Assembly: GCF_021532655.1 (NCBI RefSeq)
Contig: NZ_JAKGAS010000008.1
Location: 186,001-250,000, forward strand
Direction: 5' to 3'
Source: Paraglaciecola algarum
GTDB lineage: Bacteria; Pseudomonadota; Gammaproteobacteria; Enterobacterales; Alteromonadaceae
DNA: 64,000 nt
In this document: positions 37,430-47,300 of the stretch, piece by piece
Numbering within the stretch: position 1 is the first letter of the stretch
Layout: every line of letters begins with the position of its first letter
Translations under genes and position numbers: made by a program
The notes under the pieces: model-generated
What the model was told of the DNA's origin: nothing
The model's database searches: none
The model's input: only the letters and a program-made list of their open reading frames with translations

Positions 37430-39523
37430 ATGTTCTTCAACAAAGCCTTAAAATTACTAATATTGACTATTACCATTGGAAGCGCTCTCCAAACTAGTCA
37501 CTCTCTTGCAAACGCGGAAGATGATTTATTTGAAATGTCCCTTGAAGACCTTTTGAATATTGAAATAGTCACAGCTGTTGGTAATGGGCAAAAAGTAAAA
37601 GATGCACCGGCTATCGTGTCGGTTATTACTAAAAACGACTTACAAAATTGGAATGTTAGTTCAGTTGGTGAAGCCCTTTCTCGGGTACCAGGCTTCTATT
37701 GCAGTTTTGACATGTTAAGTTATAACTGTGGGGTTCGTGGCATTAACGGCGGCTTCCGTGGTCACAGTAAAGTGATTAAAGTCATGATTAACGGCCAGTC
37801 TGTGGCGTTTAGATCAGACACTAACAACTACATTGGTCAAGAGTTAATCCCTCTAAACATAATTGAACGAATCGAAATAGTTCGCGGGCCTTCATCAGCA
37901 CTATATGGCGCCAATGCTTTTTTAGGCGTAGTCAATATTATTACTAAAACCGCTACCAAAGAATTTAACGCCACTTTTAATGCTAATGTAAACACTATTG
38001 AAAGTGGTACAGGTTATGATTTTTCAGCGGGTGTGCAAGGCACGACTCAAGGGTGGAAATATAATTTAGCCGCGAGTTTTGCGCGAACAGATCGCAGTGG
38101 TTTAGCCATACCCAACACCCTACCTTCACTTTCTACCTTAAAAATAGGACAAGATTCGGAAAATGATATTGCTCAACCATTTAATGTCTACGGCGATATA
38201 GGCAAAAATTTCAGCGGTATTTTCAAACCCGATGACCAGTTAGATATAAGTCTAATTGCTTGGTATTCAAAACTTGATAGCGATGCCCAATGGCTGGATT
38301 TTGGGTACTTTGGGCAATCTGGTAGTCTAGGGTATGGACACCATATCAGTATTGAAAACCAGTATCTAAAATTAGCAAGTCAATACCAATATTCAAAAGA
38401 CTTACGTTTTGATGGCTGGCTAGCCATAGCTCAAGGGAATCCAACCCAAGATGAATATTTAGACTTAGGTGTACCATCCTTTATTCCAAGTCGTCAATTT
38501 GGCTTTGACTCAGTTGAGTTTCAATTTGAAGCCACTTGGTCACTCTTATCTAGCCGCACTTTAGTCATGGGGATAGACAACACTGCTGATGACGAAGATT
38601 TACTTGAAGTGTATCGTATCGATAGACAAACTGGCGAAAAGTCTCTTGCCACCAATGCCCAAGGTTCTAAGAAGTTCGATAATTTAGGCATTTATCTTCA
38701 ATATACAGATTTTATCACTGATGATTTTGGCTTAACCCTAAATATACGTCACGACGACCATAATATTTATGGTAACGAGACGAATTACCGAGCGGGCTTG
38801 GTGTATTCGTTCAATAATAACTTATCCACTAAATTATTGTATGGCACCTCTTACAAAGCGCCGGCAGCATTACAATTATTTTCGCAGCCGCTATTTTCTG
38901 GCGAAGTGAATGGTAATCCCGATTTGTTAACTGAAAGTGCCGACACGCTAGAACTCGCCGTAGACTGGAAAGTATCGAACGAAATCAATCTGTCTATGAC
39001 ACTATTTAAAACCCATGTTGAAGACAAAGTAGAAGTAGTCGGCACCCAAGCCTTTAATGCAGGCTTACAAAGCAGTCATGGTTTAGAAGCCGATTTTAAA
39101 TGGGTTAGACAAGACTTATCTATTATTGCTAATTTTTCATGGCAAAAAACAGACGCCGAAACTCAGAATTTTATTGGTCAAGTCGTTGAATACCCGAGCT
39201 CTATGTACCCCAAATTAATGACTCGCCTATTCGCCAGCTATAAAATTAACAAGGGTTTCAGTGCTCACGCTGGACATAGTTATATTTCTCCACGTAGAGC
39301 ATCTGAAACGAATATTCTATTAAACGGCACCAGTCCTTATCAATTAGAGGCGTATCATTTAGTAGATTTTATAATAAATTATAAAGTATTAGACAACGCA
39401 AAAGTGTATGTAAAAGCCACTAATCTATTCAATGAAAAATACCAACAAGTGGGATTTAACGGGTTAGACGTAGCAGGCTTACCTAGAATGTTAACTCTAG
39501 GTTTTAACTTTAATTACAACTAA
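37430..39523 (+). CDS. TonB-dependent outer-membrane receptor
   Basis: 697 residues. Signal peptide followed by DDLFEMSLEDLLNIEIVTA, the usual start of this receptor group. The plug domain (about 55-170) has APAIVSVITKNDL, VRGINGGFRGH and IERIEIVRGPSSALYGANAFLGVVNIITK. A 22-strand barrel follows with the late ATNLFNEKYQQVGF motif. It takes up a bulky ligand across the outer membrane using TonB energy. The solute-binding lipoprotein follows 12 bp later in the same operon. The ligand is unknown; a glycan fragment or amide is plausible from context. No ribosome binding site is visible. Confidence 0.9.
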   Translation: MFFNKALKLLILTITIGSALQTSHSLANAEDDLFEMSLEDLLNIEIVTAVGNGQKVKDAPAIVSVITKNDLQNWNVSSVGEALSRVPGFYCSFDMLSYNCGVRGINGGFRGHSKVIKVMINGQSVAFRSDTNNYIGQELIPLNIIERIEIVRGPSSALYGANAFLGVVNIITKTATKEFNATFNANVNTIESGTGYDFSAGVQGTTQGWKYNLAASFARTDRSGLAIPNTLPSLSTLKIGQDSENDIAQPFNVYGDIGKNFSGIFKPDDQLDISLIAWYSKLDSDAQWLDFGYFGQSGSLGYGHHISIENQYLKLASQYQYSKDLRFDGWLAIAQGNPTQDEYLDLGVPSFIPSRQFGFDSVEFQFEATWSLLSSRTLVMGIDNTADDEDLLEVYRIDRQTGEKSLATNAQGSKKFDNLGIYLQYTDFITDDFGLTLNIRHDDHNIYGNETNYRAGLVYSFNNNLSTKLLYGTSYKAPAALQLFSQPLFSGEVNGNPDLLTESADTLELAVDWKVSNEINLSMTLFKTHVEDKVEVVGTQAFNAGLQSSHGLEADFKWVRQDLSIIANFSWQKTDAETQNFIGQVVEYPSSMYPKLMTRLFASYKINKGFSAHAGHSYISPRRASETNILLNGTSPYQLEAYHLVDFIINYKVLDNAKVYVKATNLFNEKYQQVGFNGLDVAGLPRMLTLGFNFNYN

Positions 39524-39535
39524 GTGACTTAGAAA

Positions 39536-40897
39536 ATGAAATGGCCCTTTTTTATCTTAATTTCGATTTTGGTTGCCTCATGTGGAGGGGAAACGGATGT
39601 TGATAACTCTGCAGAGAACATATCAAAAGAAGCATTAGTGTTCGCTGTTATGGGCCGTTACCGAGACAACCAAGATCCTTTTGGTCGAGGGGTACAAATG
39701 GTCGCGAATGAAGTGAATGTGGCCGGCGGGATCGGTGGACGCCCTATTGAGTTAGTATTTCGAAAATCAGATTGCAGCTCGACTATTGCCAAATTTGAAG
39801 CTGAAAATTTACTCCAACAATATCCCAACCTGATTGGTGTAACTGGCCCCGAATGCAGTGGCGCGGGCGCTTCAGTGAGTGCAGTGATGGGCGCTGAAAA
39901 CATTCCCATTGTTGCCTACACCACCAGCTCGCCGTCTTTATCGGTTGCTGACACTTTTTATCGTTTACAAGCGTCAGACTTAGCTATTATCGGTGGTTTT
40001 GTGCAATCTATGCTGTTAGAAAAGGATCGAGATAACGACGGACGACTTAGCCTTTCAATCATTTATGGAGACGACCCTTTTAATGCTGGTTTAGGCCAAG
40101 GCATAGTGGATGGCTTTAGACAAGCTGGAGGAGAAATCATCTCGGAAGTCCCTTATCCGGATGGCACTTTAGTTGATTTTACTGAGTATTTACAAACCAT
40201 GTTTGCACCGAATGGAGAGATGGTTTATCCGGATATCATTGCCATCATGGGCTTTGAAAAAGAAATTGCCAACATCACGCTCCAAATTCCACAAATAGCT
40301 GAAAATATGCCAAATTTTCCCGTTTACACCTCTGGATTAGATCAAACCGTGTTGACCGATGGCTCCCCAGACATAGTAAAAAACGCTGTCACATTAACCC
40401 CTAATGGCGCATTTTCTCCCATAGTTTTTCCTTATCTAGATAGTTTTTTGAACGAGTTCAATCGCATTTGGCAAACCGAGGAAACGGCAGAAGACTCAGC
40501 ACAAGGGTATGACGCCATGATGTTGCATGTTTTGGCATTATTACAAGCTCACGAATTAGGCCAGATAGATGTAACCACCTCCTCCGTAGCTGATATTAGA
40601 CAAGGCATATTGGATAATTTAACTGACGTTTCTCGAGGCGTGAATGACTTTGAAAAAGAAGGCGACCAGCCAAATACCGCTTACATCAAACCGTTCGAAT
40701 TCGCTAAGGCACTAGCTGCATTAAAAGCAGGACATGATATTAATTACAATGGCGCTTCGGGTTACATTGATTTTGATAAATTAGGAGATATCAATTACGG
40801 AGCCTTCTTTTTACAAGTACCTGTACGCAGTGGTGAAAGTTTTACAGTTAAAAACTTAAGCCTAAACTGTTTTGGTCCACCTGAATGTACCCTATGA
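39536..40897 (+). CDS. ABC-type solute-binding lipoprotein (Leu/Ile/Val-binding family)
   Basis: 453 residues. Lipobox ILVASC (Cys16). The rest is a periplasmic-binding type I fold (Peripla_BP_6): AVMGRYRDNQDPFGRGVQMVANEVNVAGGI, IGVTGPECSGAGASV, AYTTSSPSLS, YGDDPFNAGL. Such proteins usually deliver ligands to an ABC transporter, but no permease or ATPase gene is near. Instead it is paired with a TonB receptor, so it may collect the ligand just inside, or on, the outer membrane. The gene ends 111 bp before a convergent gene. Confidence 0.82.
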   Translation: MKWPFFILISILVASCGGETDVDNSAENISKEALVFAVMGRYRDNQDPFGRGVQMVANEVNVAGGIGGRPIELVFRKSDCSSTIAKFEAENLLQQYPNLIGVTGPECSGAGASVSAVMGAENIPIVAYTTSSPSLSVADTFYRLQASDLAIIGGFVQSMLLEKDRDNDGRLSLSIIYGDDPFNAGLGQGIVDGFRQAGGEIISEVPYPDGTLVDFTEYLQTMFAPNGEMVYPDIIAIMGFEKEIANITLQIPQIAENMPNFPVYTSGLDQTVLTDGSPDIVKNAVTLTPNGAFSPIVFPYLDSFLNEFNRIWQTEETAEDSAQGYDAMMLHVLALLQAHELGQIDVTTSSVADIRQGILDNLTDVSRGVNDFEKEGDQPNTAYIKPFEFAKALAALKAGHDINYNGASGYIDFDKLGDINYGAFFLQVPVRSGESFTVKNLSLNCFGPPECTL

Positions 40898-41008
40898 CTT
40901 AGACGCTAAGATTGAGACCACAAACAGAGTTGGTTTTGTTAAAGGCGAATACTTATCCTACGTAGTTTCATGTAAATTTTAGTAATTCTAATTCATCTTG
41001 GCAGGTGA

Positions 41009-41587
41009 TCATTCATAAGTTTTAACTGCCTGTTTCCAAAATTTTTCTTTGGTTAATTTTTTCAGGGCTTGAGTGTGGGGGGCTGACTTTTTGCCTTTTT
41101 TCACTCTCATTGGTAAATATTTTATAAGTTGCTTAATCGGCCCAGTGTCACCTAGCTCTGCCATGACTAAGGCGTGTTTTACCGAATATTTAAACGCGGC
41201 ATATTCGCGATCTGCTGTGCTACTAGATCTAACTCCTGGCTGACGGTTAAACAGAACATGGCCAAATTCATGAAGTACAACCACTACTAACCTGTCTTCT
41301 GGATGTGTGTCCATTGCTCGAAGAAACATTTTCGGTGCAAGGTAAATAGCTTTTTTACCTATAGCCCTTCCGAGAGAGCCTTTAGTTGCTTCAATATACA
41401 CATCAACATTTTTTTGTGTGACCAGCTCTATGGTTTGCCAGAGTTTAGGATATTTAGCAGGATTATTTTTTACAATCTTCTCAAACAATTTTTGAGATAT
41501 TCCTTCACCGCGTTTCACTTCACCAGCGGTTAAAGACCAACAAGTTAATAGAGCTACCAGAAAACTAGCAAGGCGAATTATTTTCAA
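41009..41587 (-). CDS. Exported HExGH zinc-peptidase-like protein
   Basis: 192 residues. Signal peptide MKIIRLASFLVALLTCWSLTAG. The core has VLHEFGHVLFN, a HExxH-type zinc site in which the second His is in place, flanked by HPEDRLVVVV and REYAAFKYSVKHALVMAE; the E in REYAAF could be the third ligand. I do not recognise a named family. This is the intact member of three local copies. It would act in the periplasm, on what is unknown. Confidence 0.65.
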   Translation of the reverse strand: MKIIRLASFLVALLTCWSLTAGEVKRGEGISQKLFEKIVKNNPAKYPKLWQTIELVTQKNVDVYIEATKGSLGRAIGKKAIYLAPKMFLRAMDTHPEDRLVVVVLHEFGHVLFNRQPGVRSSSTADREYAAFKYSVKHALVMAELGDTGPIKQLIKYLPMRVKKGKKSAPHTQALKKLTKEKFWKQAVKTYE

Positions 41588-41648
41588 GAGTTACTATTCC
41601 TTTTTTCGTTATGATTTAAAGTCTATTATTCGAATGTATTCGACGACT

Positions 41649-42329
41649 TTAACCTTCTTTAGCTATTTCCCTAAGTGCCGCTTCAAACACTTCCACTGGC
41701 TGGCCACCGCTGATTAGGTGTTTGTTATTGACTATCACAGCAGGTACTGAACTCACTCCAGCTGACTGATAATGCTGCTGTATTTTTCGAACGTCTTGAG
41801 CATATTGATCTGAATTTAAAATACCTTGAGCTATGTCTTTATTCAGCCCAACTTTATCCACTACGGCTAGTAGTTGTTGATGATCACTAGGATTACCTTC
41901 TTGTTGAAAATACAAATCAAACAAGGCCAGCTTTAACTTTGTTTGATTACCTTGTTCACAAGTATTCTTCTGCTCTTCATCAAGCTCCTGAGCCCAATGT
42001 AATAACCTATGGGCATCAAAGGTATTGTAAATGCGGCCCCCACCTCTAACTCCAAATTTATAACCTAAAGACAAGCCCCGTTGCTTGATGGTTTCACGAT
42101 TTTGTGCAGCTTGCTGCTCACTAATACCGTATTTCTGGGTGATATGTTCAACAATCTCCTGCCCTTCTTTAGGCATTTTCGGATTCAGTTCAAAAGGTTG
42201 CCAACTAATGCTAGCTGTAATATTTGGCGCGATATTTTGCAGCGCCTGCTCAAGAGCTTTATAGCCAATAATACACCAAGGACAAGAAACGTCTGAAACA
42301 ATATCAATAGTTAACTGAGTCACAATCAT
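41649..42329 (-). CDS. DsbA-family oxidoreductase (FrnE-like)
   Basis: 226 residues, thioredoxin fold with inserted helical domain. The active site CPWC is near the N-terminus (IVSDVSCPWCIIGYKAL) and the cis-Pro loop is SSVPAVIVNN. No signal peptide is present, so it is cytoplasmic, like FrnE and 2-hydroxychromene-2-carboxylate isomerase relatives. The ribosome binding site AGGTG is one base before the ATG at 42329 but seven bases before a GTG at 42323, so the true start may be two codons later. Confidence 0.88.
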   Translation of the reverse strand: MIVTQLTIDIVSDVSCPWCIIGYKALEQALQNIAPNITASISWQPFELNPKMPKEGQEIVEHITQKYGISEQQAAQNRETIKQRGLSLGYKFGVRGGGRIYNTFDAHRLLHWAQELDEEQKNTCEQGNQTKLKLALFDLYFQQEGNPSDHQQLLAVVDKVGLNKDIAQGILNSDQYAQDVRKIQQHYQSAGVSSVPAVIVNNKHLISGGQPVEVFEAALREIAKEG

Positions 42330-42406
42330 TCACCTATTTTGATTATAATATTCTATAGACCTGAGTTTATTCGGTATAGGCTCATTTTATTTTTTAAACA
42401 TCCATA

Positions 42407-42916
42407 TCAGGCCACTTTCTTGCGGCCAACAAACACATAACCCAACATACCAAAAATAACATCCAACAGAGCTGCTACTAAAAAGCCACTGACTAAGCCC
42501 CATACTAAAGCCACGGGATTGATTAAAATCACATAACTATATTGCTGCATGGTTTCTTTGAGGATCTTACTGTCTGGGGTTAATAACACATGGCTAGTTC
42601 TAAAAATTGATGACTGTTGCAAGGCTGCCAATTCAGCTTTCAATAAATTAAGGCGATCAGACATAAAACGGATATTTTTAGCGTCATCTCTAAAAATTAC
42701 ATCATCACTTTTTTCATAATGCGCCACCAGCGCAGACATATCGCCATTAAAATATTTATCTGCTGTTTGTTGAAATCCAGCAATTAACTCTTTGGCTTCA
42801 ACCAGATGTGCGTCCACCCTTTTTTGGTATTGATCGACCACAGCCGGAATTTGAATGCCCATAAGCAATCCACTGCAAAACAAAATAAGTCGAAAATAAT
42901 CAGTAATAAATTTCAT
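42407..42916 (-). CDS. DUF2937 inner-membrane protein
   Basis: 169 residues. Transmembrane helix at the N-terminus (LILFCSGLLMGIQIPAVV), a helical periplasmic middle of about 90 residues (QYQKRVDAHLVEAKELIAGF) and a pair of helices at the C-terminus (VALVWGLVSGFLVAALLDVIFGML). This is the DUF2937 layout. No function is known. Confidence 0.75.
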   Translation of the reverse strand: MKFITDYFRLILFCSGLLMGIQIPAVVDQYQKRVDAHLVEAKELIAGFQQTADKYFNGDMSALVAHYEKSDDVIFRDDAKNIRFMSDRLNLLKAELAALQQSSIFRTSHVLLTPDSKILKETMQQYSYVILINPVALVWGLVSGFLVAALLDVIFGMLGYVFVGRKKVA

Positions 42917-43018
42917 TTTATATACTCAAGCTAATCTACCGATACCTTAGTTTAGCTGAATTACCTTGCTGCTATTTAACCGAACTTCTATAGTAATCAA
43001 AAGCGCACGTAAAAGGGT

Positions 43019-43405
43019 ATGAGTTTGTTAAATAAATTAGTCAAAACATCTTTATTCGCCACATTCTGTTTGGCTAGCTTTACCTATGCAGAAGATAGAC
43101 CTATTCTAGATATCACTATGCACTCTGAGAAATGTCCAGAATCTTTTTACGCCTTGCCAGTGTTACCTCAAGCCAAATTTTGCCAACAGTTTTCGGCCGA
43201 TTTGCCAGCTAGTATGTCTTATCACGTTAATAATGATCAACAAACTGCCGCTCAATTTTATCTTGAAAAAATGGGCCAAGCGCAAAGCCAAGAAACCTTA
43301 AAAGGCCGTATCGTTTTACAATACAAAAATGGCAATAAAATTGTGATTATTTCTGCTGATGGAAACGGCAGCCAAATCGACATTTTAGTCAAATCCAACA
43401 GTTAA
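43019..43405 (+). CDS. Small exported hypothetical protein
   Basis: 128 residues. Signal peptide ending FTYA-E (residue 24). The mature part has two cysteines (SEKCPES, AKFCQQF) that could form a disulfide, and a beta-rich C-terminus (GRIVLQYKNGNKIVIISADGNG). No family recognised. AAAAGGG lies only two bases before the ATG, a tight ribosome binding site. A strong terminator follows. Confidence 0.6.
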   Translation: MSLLNKLVKTSLFATFCLASFTYAEDRPILDITMHSEKCPESFYALPVLPQAKFCQQFSADLPASMSYHVNNDQQTAAQFYLEKMGQAQSQETLKGRIVLQYKNGNKIVIISADGNGSQIDILVKSNS

Positions 43406-43426
43406 TCAGTATCTAAAAACATAAAG

Positions 43427-43460
43427 TGCCAAGCCGTTAATCTTGCTTGGCATTTTTTTT
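43427..43460 (+). terminator. Rho-independent terminator
   Basis: TGCCAAGC / GCTTGGCA 8-bp stem, 10-nt loop, eight T residues. Confidence 0.9.
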
Positions 43461-43520
43461 GCAAAACATTCTTCGAAACTAACCCTCAGTCAACTTTTTG
43501 ACATTCGTTTTGGAGAAAGC

Positions 43521-44132
43521 ATGGAACTCGCATTTGTATTAATGATGATGCTAATCATAGTGGCTGTAGCTGCGATGAAATTGCATGAACCGGCATTAGC
43601 CTTCCCTTTTAAAAAGAAAGCTAACTTATTCACGCCTGTTGAACGTTCTTTTTTAGACTTAATTGAAAAAGCTGTGGGCTCTGAAGTTCGTATTATGTGC
43701 CGAGTAAGAATGAGTGATATTTTATCGATACGCCAAACTACTGACAAAAAAACCATGAAGAATGCTTTGAACAGAGCAGGCGGCAAACAGTTCGATTTTG
43801 TTTTATGTTCTAAAGACAATATGACCCCTATGTTAGCCATAGATTTAGTGCATAACAAAGGTAAAGAGGGCTATAAAAATCAAAGAGATTTTTATGTCAG
43901 TGGTGCGTTAAATGCAGCCCACATTCCTCATGTTAGAATTAAAGTACGTTCTGGTTATACGGTCAAAGACATCCAAGAGTGCATCCAAGCCAAATTACCT
44001 AAACAAAAATACACACCGCCACCTGTGATGTCTGGTACAGCTAAGTTAGCCAAGGATTTTGCTAATCAAGCCAGACCTACACGACCAATCAAAACCAATA
44101 AAACGGTTCCAAGACCAGTAGCAGCTGCTTAA
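43521..44132 (+). CDS. DUF2726 protein with N-terminal membrane anchor
   Basis: 203 residues. The ATG at 43521 is preceded by TTGGAGAAAG, a good ribosome binding site; the open frame reaches back to 43443 but crosses the upstream terminator. One transmembrane helix (LAFVLMMMLIIVAVAAM) is followed by a cytoplasmic DUF2726 domain: LFTPVERSFLDLIEKAVG, CRVRMSDIL, GGKQFDFVLCSKDNMTPMLAIDL and PHVRIKV. This fold resembles restriction-endonuclease-like cores and its role is unknown. The tail is Pro/Arg/Lys-rich. Confidence 0.78.
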   Translation: MELAFVLMMMLIIVAVAAMKLHEPALAFPFKKKANLFTPVERSFLDLIEKAVGSEVRIMCRVRMSDILSIRQTTDKKTMKNALNRAGGKQFDFVLCSKDNMTPMLAIDLVHNKGKEGYKNQRDFYVSGALNAAHIPHVRIKVRSGYTVKDIQECIQAKLPKQKYTPPPVMSGTAKLAKDFANQARPTRPIKTNKTVPRPVAAA

Positions 44133-44152
44133 CCTTTTTTACAGCCAGTAAT

Positions 44153-44191
44153 AAATCGGTACAAGCTAAATGTTTTAGCTTGTACCGATTT
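44153..44191. terminator. Perfect 18-bp stem-loop downstream of DUF2726 gene
   Basis: AAATCGGTACAAGCTAAA (44153-44170), loop TGT, then TTTAGCTTGTACCGATTT (44174-44191), with no mismatch. It starts about 20 bp after the stop codon. There is no long T-run, so it may act as a terminator, an RNA end protector or a DNA palindrome. Confidence 0.55.
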
Positions 44192-44249
44192 ATACCAATG
44201 ACAATAACATTCAATTTAACAATAAGCCTTAAAAAACGGCCACTAAAAA

Positions 44250-44260
44250 TTATATATAAA
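44250..44260 (+). promoter_or_regulatory. TTATATATAAA element upstream of HTCS gene
   Basis: Located 59 bp before the HTCS start. A near-identical element lies before the downstream cytochrome operon (48543-48555), which the HTCS would be expected to control. AT-rich, so coincidence is possible. Confidence 0.25.
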
Positions 44261-44318
44261 GATCGTAATTAGTATACAATTTACAAATTCATTATCTGAT
44301 GCGACATAAATCCTTAAA

Positions 44319-47300
44319 ATGACTAGTGGATATTTGTACTCAAACCCACGCTTTAGTGTCTTAATCTGTATATTTGTAATCTGTTTAATCGTTTTGTCTT
44401 TGTTACAACCGGCCAATGCGGTCACACCATACCAGCCCGACATTACACCATATGCTATAGAGCCGTACGCTTGGCCTGAAGTAGAAGGACTACCCAACGA
44501 TAGTCTTTTTGACATAACCACAGACAAAAATAGTCATCTGTGGATGGGAGGGGCAAATGCCATTCTCAAGTACGATGGTGAAACTCTTACAAAATATACG
44601 CCTAACAATATCGAAGAGAACTTAGGCTCATATACATACTCATTAGCTGTTCGAGATGACGGAGAGTTGTTTGCCATGTCTCGTTCCCAAATGTTTCATT
44701 TTAATAAAACAAAATGGCAAGCATATGGACCGCCAGTGTCCCCCATACCTTCTGGCTTCTGGGTACAAAAACGTATTACTTTTGGGAAAGACAACTTTTG
44801 GCAAAAATCCAGCGAAGATCTGCTTAGAATAAACCAAGATGAATTTGAATATATCCATCTAGACAATGGGCATATAGAACATTTTATCATTGACCAACAA
44901 GGCTACTTTTGGGTGTTGTTCCGTCAATCGAAATCAGTAAAACGATTCGCTTACAATAAAGGGAAGTTTATTGAATTAAATCATTGGCCTAGGTTGATGG
45001 AAAATACTCAGCAGAGCAAAATCGTACAACTAACTCATTCTGAATTATGGATAATTAGTCAAGATCCAAAACAACCGCCCCTCGCCTTAAACATCCAAAA
45101 TATAAATAAAAATCAAACAAGCAGTCACACCTGGAAACAGATTCGTTATCCGACTACTAACGGATTTAGCAATCAGGCTGTCATATCAGACACTGATAAC
45201 AACATTTTACTTTTTTCATCTAGTCACTTGCACCTCAAAACACCTGAAAAATGGTATTCAGTTCCACTAAACACTTTGAATATTACGCGAGATATTTTAT
45301 CACTTAAACAAGCTTCGAATGGCGATATATGGTTACTTGAACTCGGCAAAGCGGTTCGTCGTTTTAATCCTGTTTCACCAAGGCAAATGACCTTCAATGA
45401 CTTGATGTTTGGTTGTGAAAGTCAAAATAGTGAATTTTTTATTAACAAGGCTGGCTACATTATTCAACATAATCAATTGACCGATAGTTGGCTTAAGCAT
45501 GAAAAAACTAAGCAGTTAATATCCACTCCTTTAAATTTATTGTGCACCCAACAAAATGACATCATTGTTTATGGGTCAGACAATAAAACTGCCGCAATTT
45601 CAGTGTTAACTGCTGAGAACGTACTACAAAGTCCAGATAAAGCGCTTAATTGGCAAAAAATATTGCTACCACAGTTACATCAAAACATTGGCTTGTTGTC
45701 TGCCATTGAATTACAAAATGGTGACATCTACCTAGGGAGAAATGATGAGTTACCAAAAACACAAGGAGTCATAGTTAAGCTACAAAAAAAGAAGGATGGT
45801 TACAAAATTAGCAATATCCCGCTGGATTATTATTACAATCGTGTGGCCACAATAGCCGAATTACCTGATAACCAACTAGCCTTTAGTAACTCAAACCTAC
45901 AAATTCTCTCTCTAAATAAAACGGCAAAGACCACAAATTCGACAGCAGTCACTTTGCCTAACAATTTTGTAGCAGCTTGGATTGAAGGACTCGCTGCAGA
46001 TTCTCGCGATAACCTTTGGGTTGCTACATGGCATTACGGCGTCTTAGCTTTTAACAATGGGCAATGGCGACAATATGCCCTTAACGAAGGCTTAAGTGGT
46101 AAAAACGCCGCTAGCATAGCCCGACTAAGTAACGATGACATAGTGGCATTAACCCACAATGGTGTAGATAGGTTTGATGGAGCGGTTTGGCAACCACTCG
46201 ATATATATGGAGTTAAAGCTATACGGGAAGGCAGTAATTTAGTTGAAGGCAGCGATAGTACCATCTGGGTAAACCAAGCTTCTCGAGAGTGGACATTTAG
46301 ATATCAACGTCCCTATTCATACAACAGTTTCGAATATCATCAACAACAAGATATATTTAAAACGATACGCTATCAGGCAACAAAAATGGCGCCATCGGTT
46401 GAAATAGAGCTAGCTAACCCTTTAATAGAATATCAAAATTCAGTATTGGTATCCTGGCGCGGATTTGACCAATGGTTTGAAACATCTTCAGCCAACTTAA
46501 AATATTCTTATCGGGTAAATGACGGAGAATGGTCCATTTTTTCCTCTGACACCAGTCATGCGTTTACTAATTTATCACCTAAGACTTACACCATTGAAGT
46601 ACGATCCCGTGATGCGGATGGTAACACTTCCAAAAGCCCCGCAAGTTTGTCTTTTACTATCAGTGCTCCATTCTGGCAACAAACCTGGTTTTATATTGTT
46701 ATAACGGTCATTTTTGTCTTAATGCTAACGACATTATTAGTATTAATCGCCCAGCGTTTGAAACAAAAAAGTCAGATAAACCAAGCGCGTATGGAGTTTT
46801 TAACCCATATTTCTCACGAATTACGCAATCCTTTGGCTTTAATCATTTCTCCCATTGAAGAATATTTTCAACAACACCCCAAACAAAAAAACTATGGGCT
46901 ACAACTTGCCTTGCGTAATGCCAACCGATTAAAGGAATTAATCAATCAATTATTGGATTACCGCCGTTTACAAGCTGGAAATATCAAATTAGAGAACAAG
47001 CCAAATGATTTAATTCAAATGCTTAAAATTTTAATCGCTGATTTACATTTCATCGCCGACAAAAAGCAGCAAAGCATTAATTTTTTAAGCCCACTAAATC
47101 ATTATCATTGCCTTTTTGATTATGACGTAATGCGTAAGATTATTGAAAACTTAATCACAAATGCTCTCAAGTATTCCGATAAACATGCTTCGGTAATCGT
47201 TATAGTGAACAAACATTCAAGTGGAATTAAAATATCAGTGGAAGACAATGGCATTGGTATTCCCCTAAATGAACAAGCACATATTTTCACTCCATTTTAT

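Noticed and set aside
43443..43520. Longer start for the DUF2726 protein
   Set aside because: It would begin inside the upstream terminator; the ATG at 43521 has a clear ribosome binding site and precedes the membrane helix.
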